A DNA stretch of 41,788 bases from positions 547,792-589,579 of the forward strand of contig NW_003546242.1 of assembly GCF_000090795.2 (NCBI RefSeq). Reading direction: 5' to 3'. The DNA is from Amphimedon queenslandica (taxonomy: Eukaryota; Porifera; Demospongiae; Haplosclerida; Niphatidae). The first letter of the stretch is position 1. The number at the start of each line of letters is the position of its first letter. The notes under the pieces were generated by a model. That model had not been told where the DNA came from and made no database searches. It was given only the letters and a program-made list of their open reading frames with translations. The translations under genes and the position numbers were made by a program. Below are positions 34,401-40,080 of this stretch, piece after piece.

Positions 34401-34752
34401 TATAATAAAAGTTTAGGAACCACCCAAACTTCGAGAAGATATGTTTTCTCCTTTATTTATTGATTTCATATCTTTGTGGTATGTTACCATAAAATGATTT
34501 GAAATATTTCAATTGATAAATTTAGTATGCAAAAACTTGTTACATTACGTCCAGGAATAAAGGATTTATTAGTAAGATTGCAACTGTAATTCTTTTGTTC
34601 AATTTTAATTTTAGAGTCATGAATTTTTAAAATGTGATGATCATAATGAAAATTTTGTGTCACAATGGCTTATTCAAACAATGGAGCAAGTTCGAATCAC
34701 AAAACACTCATCAAGTAATGTTATATTAAACTCAATTTCCAATCCAGAGTAA
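10433..34752 (+). CDS. MAP2K5: MAP kinase kinase, MEK5-like (11 exons, 5' part not found)
   Basis: Dual-specificity kinase of the MAP2K family, expected to phosphorylate an ERK5-type MAP kinase in the cytoplasm. Exons: 10433-10485, 10721-10811, 10857-10905, 11612-11685, 16839-16889, 16936-17007, 17050-17109, 34344-34376, 34417-34478, 34526-34571, 34615-34752. They total 729 bp and join in phase to 242 codons plus TAA. Visible in order: [10 protein letters not shown] and [14 protein letters not shown] (hinge), [14 protein letters not shown] (catalytic loop), LCDFGVSVQ (DFG), [18 protein letters not shown] (activation loop keeping S-x-x-x-T, then APE), [18 protein letters not shown] and [11 protein letters not shown]5 is preferred over MEK1/2 by [20 protein letters not shown] and LLQCIV. 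MEK4/7 fit less well. Introns are 40-47, 235 or 706 bp, plus 5153 and 17234 bp; the last two are full of transposons. The glycine loop, VAIK lysine and PB1 domain are missing from what I could find, so the start is unknown. Confidence 0.85.
10721..10811 (+). CDS. MAP2K5: MEK5-like kinase exon 2 (hinge and helix D)
   Basis: Completes Arg, then [16 protein letters not shown] and a helix ending SKITAA. Acceptor TTTTACATAG, donor GCA/GTAAGG. The DGGSLD motif is typical of MEK1/2/5. Confidence 0.88.
10857..10905 (+). CDS. MAP2K5: MEK5-like kinase exon 3 (helix E, start of catalytic loop)
   Basis: Encodes [16 protein letters not shown] and the first base of Asp. The intron before it is only 45 bp. 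NYLWS is close to the vertebrate MEK5 helix E. Donor AGAG/GTAAAT. Confidence 0.88.
11612..11685 (+). CDS. MAP2K5: MEK5-like kinase exon 4 (catalytic loop and DFG)
   Basis: Completes HRD, then [20 protein letters not shown] and VSVQ. Catalytic Asp, the KPSN motif and metal-binding DFG are all intact. Acceptor TTTTGTATAG, donor ACAG/GTTAGT. A 5153-bp intron follows. Confidence 0.92.
12104..14079. other. Intron sequence without recognised gene
   Basis: Part of the 5.15-kb kinase intron. The preceding 11686-12103 is likewise featureless apart from two overlapping opposite-strand open frames that I reject. Around 12150-12345 the sequence resembles a retroelement LTR in composition (TGTGTGGACTATTC, GGAACATTTTGGAC), but I found no partner LTR, primer site or coding part. 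Nothing else is supported. Confidence 0.3.
14160..14762 (-). pseudogene. Relic of an uncharacterised repetitive animal protein family (DDKHR/GDHDF type)
   Basis: Minus-strand pieces read in order: [21 protein letters not shown] (about 14745), then a stop, then a 107-codon open stretch from 14554. This contains [61 protein letters not shown] and [13 protein letters not shown]. After a frameshift, [19 protein letters not shown] follows at about 14250. This order corresponds to large uncharacterised proteins I recall as highly repeated in sponge and cnidarian genomes; I cannot name the family or its biochemistry. The conserved Asp/His/Glu residues would suit a nuclease or transposase fold, but that is a guess. 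The copy is truncated and lies antisense in a kinase intron. Confidence 0.55.
14845..15650. repeat. 0.8-kb repeat, copy 1, ending in a fold-back structure and an assembly gap
   Basis: From GCGGTAGCCTATATGTAGGA (about 14863) to the gap, this matches in inverted orientation the block at 31655-32465. Shared landmarks are the GGCTTAGATGAG-like segment, GGACCACAAAGGTAG and CCTAACCACAGAATCATAAC. Its last part is a hairpin: arms 15412-15497 and 15565-15650, about 86 bp each and nearly perfect, around a 67-bp spacer. The gap begins exactly at the end of the second arm. Non-coding; a 123-codon open frame at 14978-15349 is not preserved in copy 2. Confidence 0.8.
15651..15874. other. Assembly gap (224 Ns)
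   Basis: A run of N. It starts at the end of a long hairpin arm, a common cause of assembly failure. The arm of the other copy of this repeat extends about 25-30 bp further, so the missing sequence probably begins with that extension. Confidence 0.95.
15875..16030 (-). pseudogene. Unidentified coding-like fragment next to the gap
   Basis: Minus-strand open stretch beginning [20 protein letters not shown] and including [19 protein letters not shown], entering the gap at 15875. Composition is protein-like, but I recognise no family. It may belong to a repeat whose remainder is hidden by the gap. Confidence 0.25.
16081..16470. repeat. Two diverged tandem units, period about 224 bp
   Basis: GAGAGAAAGAG followed by TCAATTAATAGTGATGAGTTGACGTGAC-like sequence at about 16128-16230 recurs at about 16351-16461 as the same AGAAAGAG leader, TTAATTAAT, CATGAGTTGACATGAC and GATTGATCAGTGATAGAGGC. 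Each unit ends AAGAGTGAGAGGCCT or its variant GAGAGTGAGGGGTCT. The purine-rich GAAAGAAAGG spacers match too. Non-coding. Confidence 0.65.
16839..16889 (+). CDS. MAP2K5: MEK5-like kinase exon 5 (activation loop)
   Basis: Encodes [17 protein letters not shown]. Ser and Thr in S-L-T-K-T correspond to the two sites phosphorylated by MAP3Ks in MAP2Ks. Acceptor TTTTTGTAG, donor GCC/GTAAGT. The 46-bp intron after it splits MA from PE. Confidence 0.92.
16936..17007 (+). CDS. MAP2K5: MEK5-like kinase exon 6 (APE and helix F)
   Basis: Encodes [20 protein letters not shown] and SLME. The usual SDVWS/SDIWS motif reads SEIWS: the helix F Asp that anchors the kinase core is Glu here. Donor GAA/GTATGA. A 42-bp intron follows. 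Confidence 0.92.
17050..17109 (+). CDS. MAP2K5: MEK5-like kinase exon 7 (helix F to helix G)
   Basis: Encodes [20 protein letters not shown], matching the G-x-FPY segment after helix F and a short MEK-type insert. Acceptor TTACTTAG, donor ATG/GTTAGT. The next exon lies 17.2 kb downstream. Confidence 0.88.
17412..17625. mobile_element. Short MITE with an internal 25-bp tandem duplication
   Basis: Ends ACCTTAAAGTGGAATATTTTA and, inverted, TCCTAAAAGTGGAATACTTTA; the TIRs are about 24 bp and imperfect. Inside, GTTTACATGTGATCTACTCT and its following 5 bases (17486-17510) are repeated at 17511-17535 with one change. Non-coding. Confidence 0.6.
17699..17870. mobile_element. Snapback MITE, copy 1
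   Basis: About 172 bp and almost entirely a hairpin: GGCCCCCATACACTAGGCAG at the left mirrors CTGGTGTATGGGGCC at the right. CAACATGTTGCC occurs repeatedly, and the arms meet around AGAAATAGAAGGCTGTTCTG. A second copy is at 32752-32951. Confidence 0.8.
17871..18748. other. Intron sequence with no gene recognised
   Basis: Contains a 61-codon open frame (18231-18416 +) with no motif I recognise and no matching neighbour. The rest is AT-rich unique sequence. Confidence 0.3.
18749..19132 (-). pseudogene. PHD-finger fragment, probably ORF1 of a non-LTR retrotransposon
   Basis: 127-codon minus-strand frame. A C4HC3 PHD finger is complete: C20, C23, C37, C41, H46, C49, C69, C72, with W44 before the His ([12 protein letters not shown] and FHCPTC). 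It is followed by a heptad-like stretch ([20 protein letters not shown]), a probable coiled coil. A PHD finger followed by a coiled coil is the usual layout of ORF1 proteins of CR1/L2-like LINEs, where it binds RNA or chromatin. No reverse transcriptase lies downstream, so this is a 5' fragment. A host PHD gene exon is the alternative; its place inside a transposon-filled intron on the opposite strand argues against that. Confidence 0.6.
19461..20650. mobile_element. MITE family M1, copy C, split by a nested hAT MITE
   Basis: Left end CCCAGCTGAGTTTGGGACAG and right end CTCAAACTCAACTGGGATG are the M1 ends. Outside the insert the interior follows copies A and B (GAATTTGAAAAATGTAGCTA, GATAAGCAGCATTATAGCTT, TATGCCGTTGGGTTTATAAG). 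The 695-bp nested element at 19589-20283 accounts for the extra length. Confidence 0.8.
19589..20283. mobile_element. Non-autonomous hAT element with a perfect 8-bp duplication, nested in M1 copy C
   Basis: Perfect 11-bp ends CAAGGGCGTAG and CTACGCCCTTG, flanked by CATAAAAC at 19581-19588 and 20284-20291. The minus strand includes an acidic open stretch ([20 protein letters not shown] and, shifted, [14 protein letters not shown]), likely what remains of a TTF-hAT leader, so the element is probably an internally deleted autonomous copy. The exact duplication dates it later than the M1 copy it interrupts. Confidence 0.88.
20667..21150. mobile_element. Fold-back element related to the MITE at 21994-23110
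   Basis: About 480 bp. The ends ATTCGCAAATGCTAATGAAAG and TTTTTATTAGCATTTGCCATG are mutual inverted repeats. The inner parts are also inverted: GTATGTACCACTACGTTTTAG against CTCAAAGGTAGTGGTTCATAC, around a GTAAACCACAC/GTGTGGTTTA centre. AGCTCAAAGGTAGTGGTTCA at about 20967 is the uninterrupted form of the site occupied by a hAT MITE in the related element. Confidence 0.7.
21151..21729. other. Intron sequence between elements, nothing recognised
   Basis: No open frame or repeat boundary that I can support. It includes GGATTCTTAACGAGGGGGAGGG near 21414, a local change of composition only. Confidence 0.3.
21994..23110. mobile_element. 1.1-kb MITE with TA flanks inside the DDE_3 transposase
   Basis: Inverted ends of about 37 bp: left CTGTTGGTTGGGATATATTT and onward GCGGCTGCTTATTTTTG; right, inverted, CCGTAGGTCGGGATATATTC and the same continuation. 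TA lies immediately outside both ends (21994-21995 and 23109-23110). It contains a nested hAT MITE (22329-22885). The flanking sequence on the two sides encodes the N- and C-terminal parts of one transposase, which confirms that this is an insertion. Confidence 0.75.
22329..22885. mobile_element. Nested hAT-like MITE with 8-bp duplication TCGAAGGT
   Basis: TIRs of about 76 bp: TAGTCTGGCGACCCAGACCC at the left matches TAGTCTGGCCACCCAGACCC inverted at the right, continuing through GTCTGGTACAATGCTTAACA and AGACTTTGTGCAG. TCGAAGGT occurs at 22321-22328 and 22886-22893. The related fold-back element at about 20967 carries AGCTCAAAGGTAGTGGTTCA without an insert, an internal empty-site control. Confidence 0.85.
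24001..25284. other. Intron sequence with no gene recognised
   Basis: Between the DDE_3 relic and the Copia LTR. A 75-codon minus-strand frame (24222-23995) has no recognisable motif. The rest is AT-rich without repeats I can delimit. Confidence 0.3.
25285..25590 (+). repeat. 5' LTR of the Copia element
   Basis: 306 bp beginning TGTTGAGGAAAATACTC and ending TTTTTATCA. It contains repeated TTCTAGAACTCTC-type motifs (about 25403-25470) and a TATTTAAG box near 25489. The right end abuts a primer-binding site, which fixes the boundary. Confidence 0.8.
25591..25606 (+). promoter_or_regulatory. Primer-binding site complementary to an internal part of initiator tRNA-Met
   Basis: GGTTATGAGCCCAGC is complementary, apart from one position, to the anticodon stem-loop region of eukaryotic initiator tRNA-Met (GCTGGGCCCATAACC). 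Drosophila copia is known to prime from a 5' half of this tRNA rather than from its 3' end. Confidence 0.7.
25617..26261 (+). pseudogene. Copia gag
   Basis: The ATG at 25617 soon meets a stop. In a shifted frame [20 protein letters not shown] is the typical start of Copia gag. The longest open part (25764-26261) has [37 protein letters not shown] and [16 protein letters not shown], then a basic C-terminus. These are the helical capsid motifs of the UBN2/RVT-gag family. Gag and pol are in different frames here because of decay. Confidence 0.8.
26379..29040 (+). pseudogene. Copia pol: zinc knuckle, protease, partial integrase, reverse transcriptase, partial RNase H
   Basis: In order: a damaged zinc knuckle ([14 protein letters not shown], first Cys missing, about 26429). 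Aspartic protease active site [12 protein letters not shown] (about 26659). The pre-integrase LWHLRYEQL (about 27061). After a deletion near 27160-27180, the integrase tail [15 protein letters not shown] (about 27241) and [10 protein letters not shown]. Then reverse transcriptase with [40 protein letters not shown] and [11 protein letters not shown] (about 28491), and RNase [21 protein letters not shown] (about 28930). The integrase His/Cys domain and most of its core are gone, and stops and frameshifts occur throughout. Dead copy. Confidence 0.88.
29041..29540. other. Junction between the Copia and P-like relics
   Basis: No 3' LTR is found here. Near 29380-29425 a 21-bp unit, TGATACCATTGAAGTGTCGC plus one base, occurs twice in tandem. 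An open stretch around it may be the start of the P-like relic ([15 protein letters not shown]), but this is unproven. Confidence 0.4.
29541..31560 (+). pseudogene. P-element-like (THAP9-related) transposase relic
   Basis: Ordered fragments in shifting frames: a 162-codon open stretch (29591-30079) ending in a helical, coiled-coil-like region; SDQNKN at about 30160; SPSAFPAL then [19 protein letters not shown] near 30330-30430. Then GILT, a stop, and DETKVRKYI at about 30530 (the conserved DE of the RNase-H core); [20 protein letters not shown] at about 30637; [15 protein letters not shown] at about 30739; [16 protein letters not shown] at about 30861; FYLIICPHQ at about 31001. The tail has [15 protein letters not shown] and [20 protein letters not shown] (about 31420). 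The DE, IG, CDG..N and DPPH-like ICPHQ succession is that of P-element/THAP9-type transposases. An N-terminal THAP domain was not seen. Inactive. Confidence 0.65.
31655..32465. repeat. 0.8-kb repeat, copy 2 (inverted relative to copy 1), with hairpin
   Basis: Hairpin arms at 31655-31770 and 31820-31931 (about 112-116 bp), starting CAAGTAAATAAAAAACATTA. These are followed by the reverse of copy 1 through GTTATGATTGTGTGGTTAGG, CCTTGTGGTCCTTGAC and TGGCTTACATG-like sequence, to CTACATATAGGCTACCGCC at about 32429. Copies 1 and 2 sit in two different introns of the same gene in opposite orientation, about 16 kb apart. Confidence 0.82.
32752..32951. mobile_element. Snapback MITE, copy 2, flanked by TTAA
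   Basis: TTAAGGCCTCCATACACTAG at the left and GCCTAGTGTCTGGAGGCCTTAA-type sequence at the right; TTAA at 32752-32755 and 32948-32951. Most of it is a hairpin of CAACATGTTGCC-containing arms. Compared with copy 1 it has a local triplication of CTATTTCTGGCAACA (about 32841-32885). TTAA flanks would suit a piggyBac- or Kolobok-type mobiliser, but copy 1 does not show them clearly. Confidence 0.78.
32952..34343. other. End of the giant intron, no gene recognised
   Basis: Several AT-rich open frames (for example 33260-33502 + and 34003-34325 on both strands) lack motifs and are mutually overlapping. A minus-strand stretch near 33640-33540 ([19 protein letters not shown]) looks protein-like but is short. 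Ends with the acceptor CCCTTTTTGTAG. Confidence 0.3.
34344..34376 (+). CDS. MAP2K5: MEK5-like kinase exon 8 (helix G)
   Basis: 33-bp micro-exon encoding [11 protein letters not shown], which corresponds to LQLLQCIVDE in vertebrate MEK5. Acceptor TTTTTGTAG, donor GAA/GTAAGC. Flanked by a 17.2-kb and a 40-bp intron. Confidence 0.88.
34417..34478 (+). CDS. MAP2K5: MEK5-like kinase exon 9
   Basis: Encodes [20 protein letters not shown] and the first two bases of Cys; matches the PPKLP...FSPxFxxFxxxC segment of MEKs. Donor TGTG/GTATGT. Confidence 0.88.
34526..34571 (+). CDS. MAP2K5: MEK5-like kinase exon 10
   Basis: Completes Cys, then [15 protein letters not shown], the Arg-Pro helix H/I motif (usually K-x-P-x-x-RP). 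Acceptor TTTAG, donor TTA/GTAAGA. Confidence 0.85.
34615..34752 (+). CDS. MAP2K5: MEK5-like kinase exon 11 (C-terminal, with stop)
   Basis: Encodes [20 protein letters not shown] and then [24 protein letters not shown] and TAA at 34750-34752. SHEFL corresponds to the GHPFI motif ending MEK kinase domains; the short tail after it is lineage-specific. Confidence 0.88.
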   Translation, partial: SHEFLKCDDHNENFVSQWLIQTMEQVRITKHSSSNVILNSISNPE

Positions 34753-34779
34753 AACAGATGAATTTTGTATTTACATGTT

Positions 34780-34785
34780 ATTAAA
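34780..34785 (+). terminator. Possible polyadenylation signal ATTAAA
   Basis: ATTAAA 27 bp after the kinase stop codon, followed by a T/GT-rich stretch (TTTTGTGATTTTTGTG). A common variant hexamer in the expected place; such motifs are frequent in AT-rich DNA. Confidence 0.35.
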
Positions 34786-35064
34786 TTTTGTGATTTTTGT
34801 GAATTAAAATAGCCTGAAATTATTGTTTGTTGTGAATAACTTTATACCAATGTCTTGACCTAGTCTTGCGTAGCCCACTTTCCATGCCTTTTATCTTTTG
34901 GACAGCAGAGGAAGAGTCTGGTGGACATCAACGACTCTATCTGATGCTACTTTTTATTTGTATGCTGTCTGTCTTTACCAGGCTAGATTGTGGCAACTCT
35001 TAATGCTTTTGGACTGGAAACAGTATTTTTATGATGAATCATATGAAGTATTTGCAATTTTTAG

Positions 35065-35161
35065 GTTTACTAGAAAGGAAAGCGGGTAGCATTGTAGTGG
35101 GTGATCGAAAGAGAGAAAAAATTGTACTAGGCCCAACAGCCTGTCAAATTGCAGCAAAGGT
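35065..35161 (+). CDS. Candidate isolated exon of unknown gene
   Basis: After an acceptor-like GCAATTTTTAG (to 35064), the frame reads LLERKAGSIVVGDRKREKIV, LGPTACQIAAK up to a donor-like AAAG/GTGCCC. The composition is far more protein-like than the surroundings, which are AT-rich. I do not recognise it. It lies just downstream of the kinase gene and may belong to another gene or a repeat. Confidence 0.25.
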
Positions 35162-35209
35162 GCCCACAAAATGTTCAATTACAAAAAGTTCCATGCTGCA
35201 CTGAATTTT

Positions 35210-37400
35210 TCACTTGATGAAGACTATTTTATTGTGTTGTAACACCTGCTGTACATTTTTATTTCTATTTTTTTTGCGTGCGTGTGTACCAGTTAGTGTG
35301 TATTGCATGTCAGTACTAAAATTATTCATAATTGAATGATTCTTTGTAAACTTGCAACCATGCAGGTACTGTACTTGCAATTTGCAATCATGCAGGACAC
35401 TCAGCTGATGAAACATAGCAGTGATGTACTCTTTTTAGCCTTTCAAGCACCATTACTGACTGTTGAAAGCTAAGACAGGTGAGAAAACACTGTTCACAAT
35501 TTTGTCAGTCATATTGATACTATTGCAACAGAATTACCCACAAATACTACATTCATTATTCAATGACTTTCTATAGTTCAATACAGCTTCCAAATTCTCA
35601 CTTTTTGAAACAAGTTAATGTAGGTCAGTTCACCTGACTCCGAGCTATTAGTGTTGGGTATGTGAGACTAGTCTTCACCCACCTTTTAGAAGAATTTTTG
35701 CTCACTTGATTAGTTTTGTTAATAGTACTAATAGGAAAACAATGGTAAAAAAGAGAATAACATTCAGTCAATGAGGTCAAAGTAAAGTTATAAAATATTT
35801 TCCATGCAGAATGAGTTAGCCAACCATGAATTGTGACAAACTTCGGCAGTTTTTGCGAACAAACATATAGCAATTACAGCTTAAGCTGAGTTTACACTAC
35901 AGAAGTGGGCGAAATCATGCTGAACAAAGCTGAACTGGCCCTGCTGTACTATGTTGGCTTGGTTTGGCCCAGCTCACTTCAACTCAGTTTGGTTACTGTT
36001 TACTCATCAAATAAAAATGTGATGGCCCACAGACCTGGCTTAGTATTACATGGACATAAATAATGTCTGAGGTAATTTTGCTATATATTATCTGTGAGGT
36101 TACAAATAAACTTCAAAACACTTTTTGGATAAAGGTGCAGTGGATTAGTACCAGCTTGGGTTCAAGTGCTGTATTGGTTCAAGTGCTGTATTGGATTTAT
36201 CTGTAGAAGCATTTATTTGAGATAATACATTATGTCCATGTATGTCTGTTTACTATACAAAATTAATAATAAACTATTACATAGAACCAATACTGGTATA
36301 ATTTTTGTGTATCAGTAAAGATATAATACTGATAGGCGCTTATTAGGGCAGGGCTTTTAATGAAAGAATTACGGTACATTGGTTGTGTATAAAGCAGGAT
36401 TTTTGTTTTTTTTAAAAATCTCTAACAAACATTTGTCAGAACCCACTAATTTATCGCATTTTGTGGCAGTGGTGGGATACAAATAAAATCCAAGAATTTA
36501 TTGAGAGAGTGAAGATGCCAAGTTGTAAAAGACAAAGGAAGACCATGTAGCAGGGATCCATGAAGGAGCTGCTAGAAGCTTAAAGGAGGACAGGAATGGC
36601 AGTAATGCATGAAAAGAGACGCTCAAAGGAACACGCATTTGGCACATGACTGACAGCAGATATGCAGATAGACATTCTACAGTAAGAACAGTAGTGGGAA
36701 AAAATTCTGATGTTGGAACTCATTTTAACAGGTTTGGTGAAAAGGCTGGAAAATAATGTTACACTCACTGGTGTCTCGTCTCTTGTTCACCTCTCTCACC
36801 TCTCTTCAATCCTCCATTCGATTCAACTGCTACTGGAGCTGCCTCAGTTCACATTGTATCCCTCTTAACAGTTACTTTAGTATCTAGGTTTTCTTCTATT
36901 CTCACATTATCATTATTAGTAATTCCACATGAAAATTTTACTTTGATTTGCTTTAAAGGCCAAGACTATAGTAATTTTCAGCCGACTTCAGCAAGCAATT
37001 TGAGATCAAAACTGCTCTGTTGGGCCAAACATGTAGCAAGAAAGCAATTGTTGAAAGATTTTAACTTTTTCAATTTGTCCTTTCTTTTTTATAATAAGAA
37101 ATAAGCAAAATAAGGTACACAGAGCTGTGTACGGTTCAATAATAAAAAACAATGATTCCTTCTCTTAAATTAATACTGTCTTAACCAAAGAATTTACATA
37201 ATATGCAAGAAGCATGTTTATTCCTATGACTGTTCTAGAATTCACCTATTGTACAGATGACTTTGTTCGAACACAAGTAAATAATTTCTGACAAAAACAA
37301 CATAATAATAAAGGGAAACCTAAAGTGGTGGAAAAAATCAAAATTAGAAATAAACAATGATAATACTTAAAATTATTAATAAAAGTTTTACAGTACTTTA
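35210..37400. other. Intergenic stretch, no gene recognised
   Basis: Short open frames on both strands (35210-35416, 35625-35873, 36580-36768, all -) have no motifs. A 17-bp unit TTCAAGTGCTGTATTGG is tandemly duplicated near 36162-36195. The segment from about 35886 (GCTGAGTTTACACTACAGAA) looks like one end of a MITE, but I could not find the other end. Confidence 0.35.
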
Positions 37401-37403
37401 AGG

Positions 37404-40080
37404 TCATTTTTTGAGATCATCTAGCAAAGGGAAAGCATAAATCTCATCTTTATTGTCATACTGTACGCTGTATTGATCTGTATCCTTGTTATAGCTCAAT
37501 ACAGTTCCATCAAACCATTTAAAAGATCTATCACAGTGGTTAATACATCATTATAACAAAAGGTCAGGATCATTAGCAATTTCTGTTTCATTAATTACAG
37601 CCGTTGCTGTTCAAGACTGCTATTTTGAGGCAAAAGTTTAAGCAAATTAAGTTTCAGATCAGTTTCAGGCAATGGCTACCAATTGTGTGAAAAGTAGAGC
37701 ACAGTCTTATCTGTCGTAGTACCTTTCAACAAAAGCTTATCTGTACCTTGAGTGCCTCTTGCTTCTTCGCATCTAATGAATGCAAGCCTCTCTCAACTTC
37801 ACCTACAGTAGTCCAAAGATCAAATTAAGCAAGTTTCACTCTTAACTCTTCTTTCTCTTTCACCAATCACTCACGTTTGTTCTGCCTCTCTTTCTGTTTC
37901 TCTCTGAGCCTGTAGTCCCTTAAACACTCTTTCCTCTCTTCTCTTCTTAAAATTGGCCTTGTCAATGTTCTAGCAGCACTAAGTATTTATTTCTTTTTTC
38001 ACTTTTATGTGAAAGCCATTGTTTTTTGGTTTTGTGAGTAGTTGAGATTCCAGTGCAATATAACTGGCATTTGGTTTTTGTCATAGGAGTCTATCCAGAA
38101 TTGCAAAATACCTCTCTGGTGATACGTTTGTTGTAGTCACAGATGCCACTTCTAAAGCAATCTGTGGGTCACTCACAGAATGATACTGGCCACCAGGTAG
38201 ATGATTTATCACTACCTTCCGTGTGGTAGATGCAAGACTTAAAAATCAGTTACCATTCGTCTTACATAAAATCGTCATGAAGTGATCGCTGAAATAACTC
38301 CTTGGAAACAATGTCATCAAAATTAGAAAATTTAGGAAACATACCTTTTGATTATCAATAACAGAAGTAGCATCTCCCCCCAACATTCAAATGACTGCTT
38401 TATTCTGGTAAATGTCACTCAGGTCAAAAATTGATGCTGTAGATGATTCTAACTTCCTCCAAAATGGACTTGTTACTAATTTATCTATGATTCCCAGTGC
38501 TTTCTACCCAGCTATATGCTTTGGGATACGAAGATCACTCAATACAGCTCTTAGGAGTCCATTCAGTGGTCCATTATAATGCTCTACCTGATACTTCTTG
38601 ACGTGTGTTTTCATATTGTACACTCTTGCACCATCATAGAAAATAATATTGAAACGATTCCCTCGGAACAATGTAAGGTATGTCACAGCTACCAACACTC
38701 CGAAGGTAAGTACGAAAGTGAGCTGAGCAACCACACTTTTCACATCCCGTGAGTGAAATGCCTCACAAGCAGTTCTAATTAATTGGTGGGTTCCTGATGA
38801 GTTTCCCTGACTTTCATTATCAATACTGTCCCGAAGTGCTAGAGTTGCTTCAGCACTTTCGCCAACCCGAATAGATAATGAAGTCCACAAAAGAAATTAT
38901 TCATTTGAATAATCTGGTCTCTTTGACCAGTAAACAACATGTCCCATTCTGCTACAAAATCAGGGAGAATACTTTCTCTGTAGTAAGCAAGTGCGCTTTT
39001 GCAACAGTCAAGGACTTTGTCATCATTTCGCAGAGTTGTTTTGCTAGGTAGTCTGCTAACTGAACGATCAGCGACATTACGAAGAACTGATCGAGTGACT
39101 TTCTCTGTATTTCTTACTCCAACATTCAGTGATGAAAGTTCCTAACAGGATCGAATGTTGTCTCTACTTGCCTTTCTCAAACGTCAAAATCTCTGCCACA
39201 TTACCTGCCATCAATTCATTAACAGTTTCTCGTGACTCCAAATTTCAGATTCAAGCATGTCAACTTCACCAGATAACCTCGCTTGAGCAGGTTTTTCTGT
39301 ACCGATGGCATCATCAACAACCTCCTCTGAATTAGAATCCTTCAACTTTGAACACTTCATCTTCTAATAAGCTGCTCTATGATTCAAACAATCCAAACTC
39401 ATCTTCAATTGTTTAATTCTTGCTTTCTGATCATTGAAATTACTTTGTAAACCCTTGATTAACTGTTTCATATCTTTTATTTTCTTTTCCTTAATCTTCA
39501 GTTGCTGCTCATGTCTTTTAAATTTTCTTCCAATTATTTCTGTTTTGAATGCATTCTTAACTGCAACATCTTCAATTCTGTTCAGTGTTCTCCAAGTCAG
39601 TGGACTGCTCTGACAATTCTTCACAAAGCCTTTTATTAACAGATTTTAAGTTCTCTTTCTGCCAGTCAACTGAGGAAGATGATGAGCTTGAAGGTTCGGG
39701 TAAGATTTATTAGCCTGCCTCGAGATACAAAACAAAGGGAGATGATACTTTTGGGAGATGATACTTTCCTTCCAAAAAGCAAATAGTTGAACTTAATTTT
39801 TCCACTGAGTTGTGAGCTTAGCTCTGATAGTTTGCTTGAGAGTTGAATTGCTGTTTCTATTGTTGGTGGGTCTTCAACAGGCCACTTTGAGCTGAGTATG
39901 GCTGCAATCCCATCCTTATAAGTCATGTAAGTACAGTTCTTAGTTTTGTTCATGAAGTATTGCAGATCTGAGACGATTCCATTAGTTAGCCTCACATCTT
40001 TAAGAGCAGATATATCCTGAACTTAAGAGCACTGACATGCCTATTCCTGCAGAAGCAAGTCGTTCCTCAGCAGACGACAT
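37404..40080 (-). pseudogene. Long relic of an uncharacterised repetitive animal protein family with a Tudor-like C-terminus
   Basis: The minus-strand ATG at 40080-40078 starts MSSAEERLASAGIG. After frameshifts there is a 109-codon stretch with MTYKDGIAAILSSKWP (39995-39666), a Lys/Glu-rich coiled coil (39624-39364, FKRHEQQLKIKEKKIKDMKQ), and SLNVGVRNTEKVTRSVLRNV (about 39130). Then MNNFFCGLHYLFGLA (about 38910), LIRTACEAFHSRDVKSV, GNRFNIIFYDGARVY and LSDLRIPKHIAG (38890-38504), VINHLPGGQYHSVSDP and TTNVSPERYFAILDRLL (about 38210-38080), KPNASYIALES, a charged KEKEEL helix (about 37860), and finally WFDGTVLSYN...YSVQYDNKDE before a TGA at 37406-37404. The motif order fits proteins I recall as abundant and unnamed in cnidarians and sponges. 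The last motif resembles a Tudor-type barrel. Function unknown; stops and shifts show decay. Confidence 0.6.
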
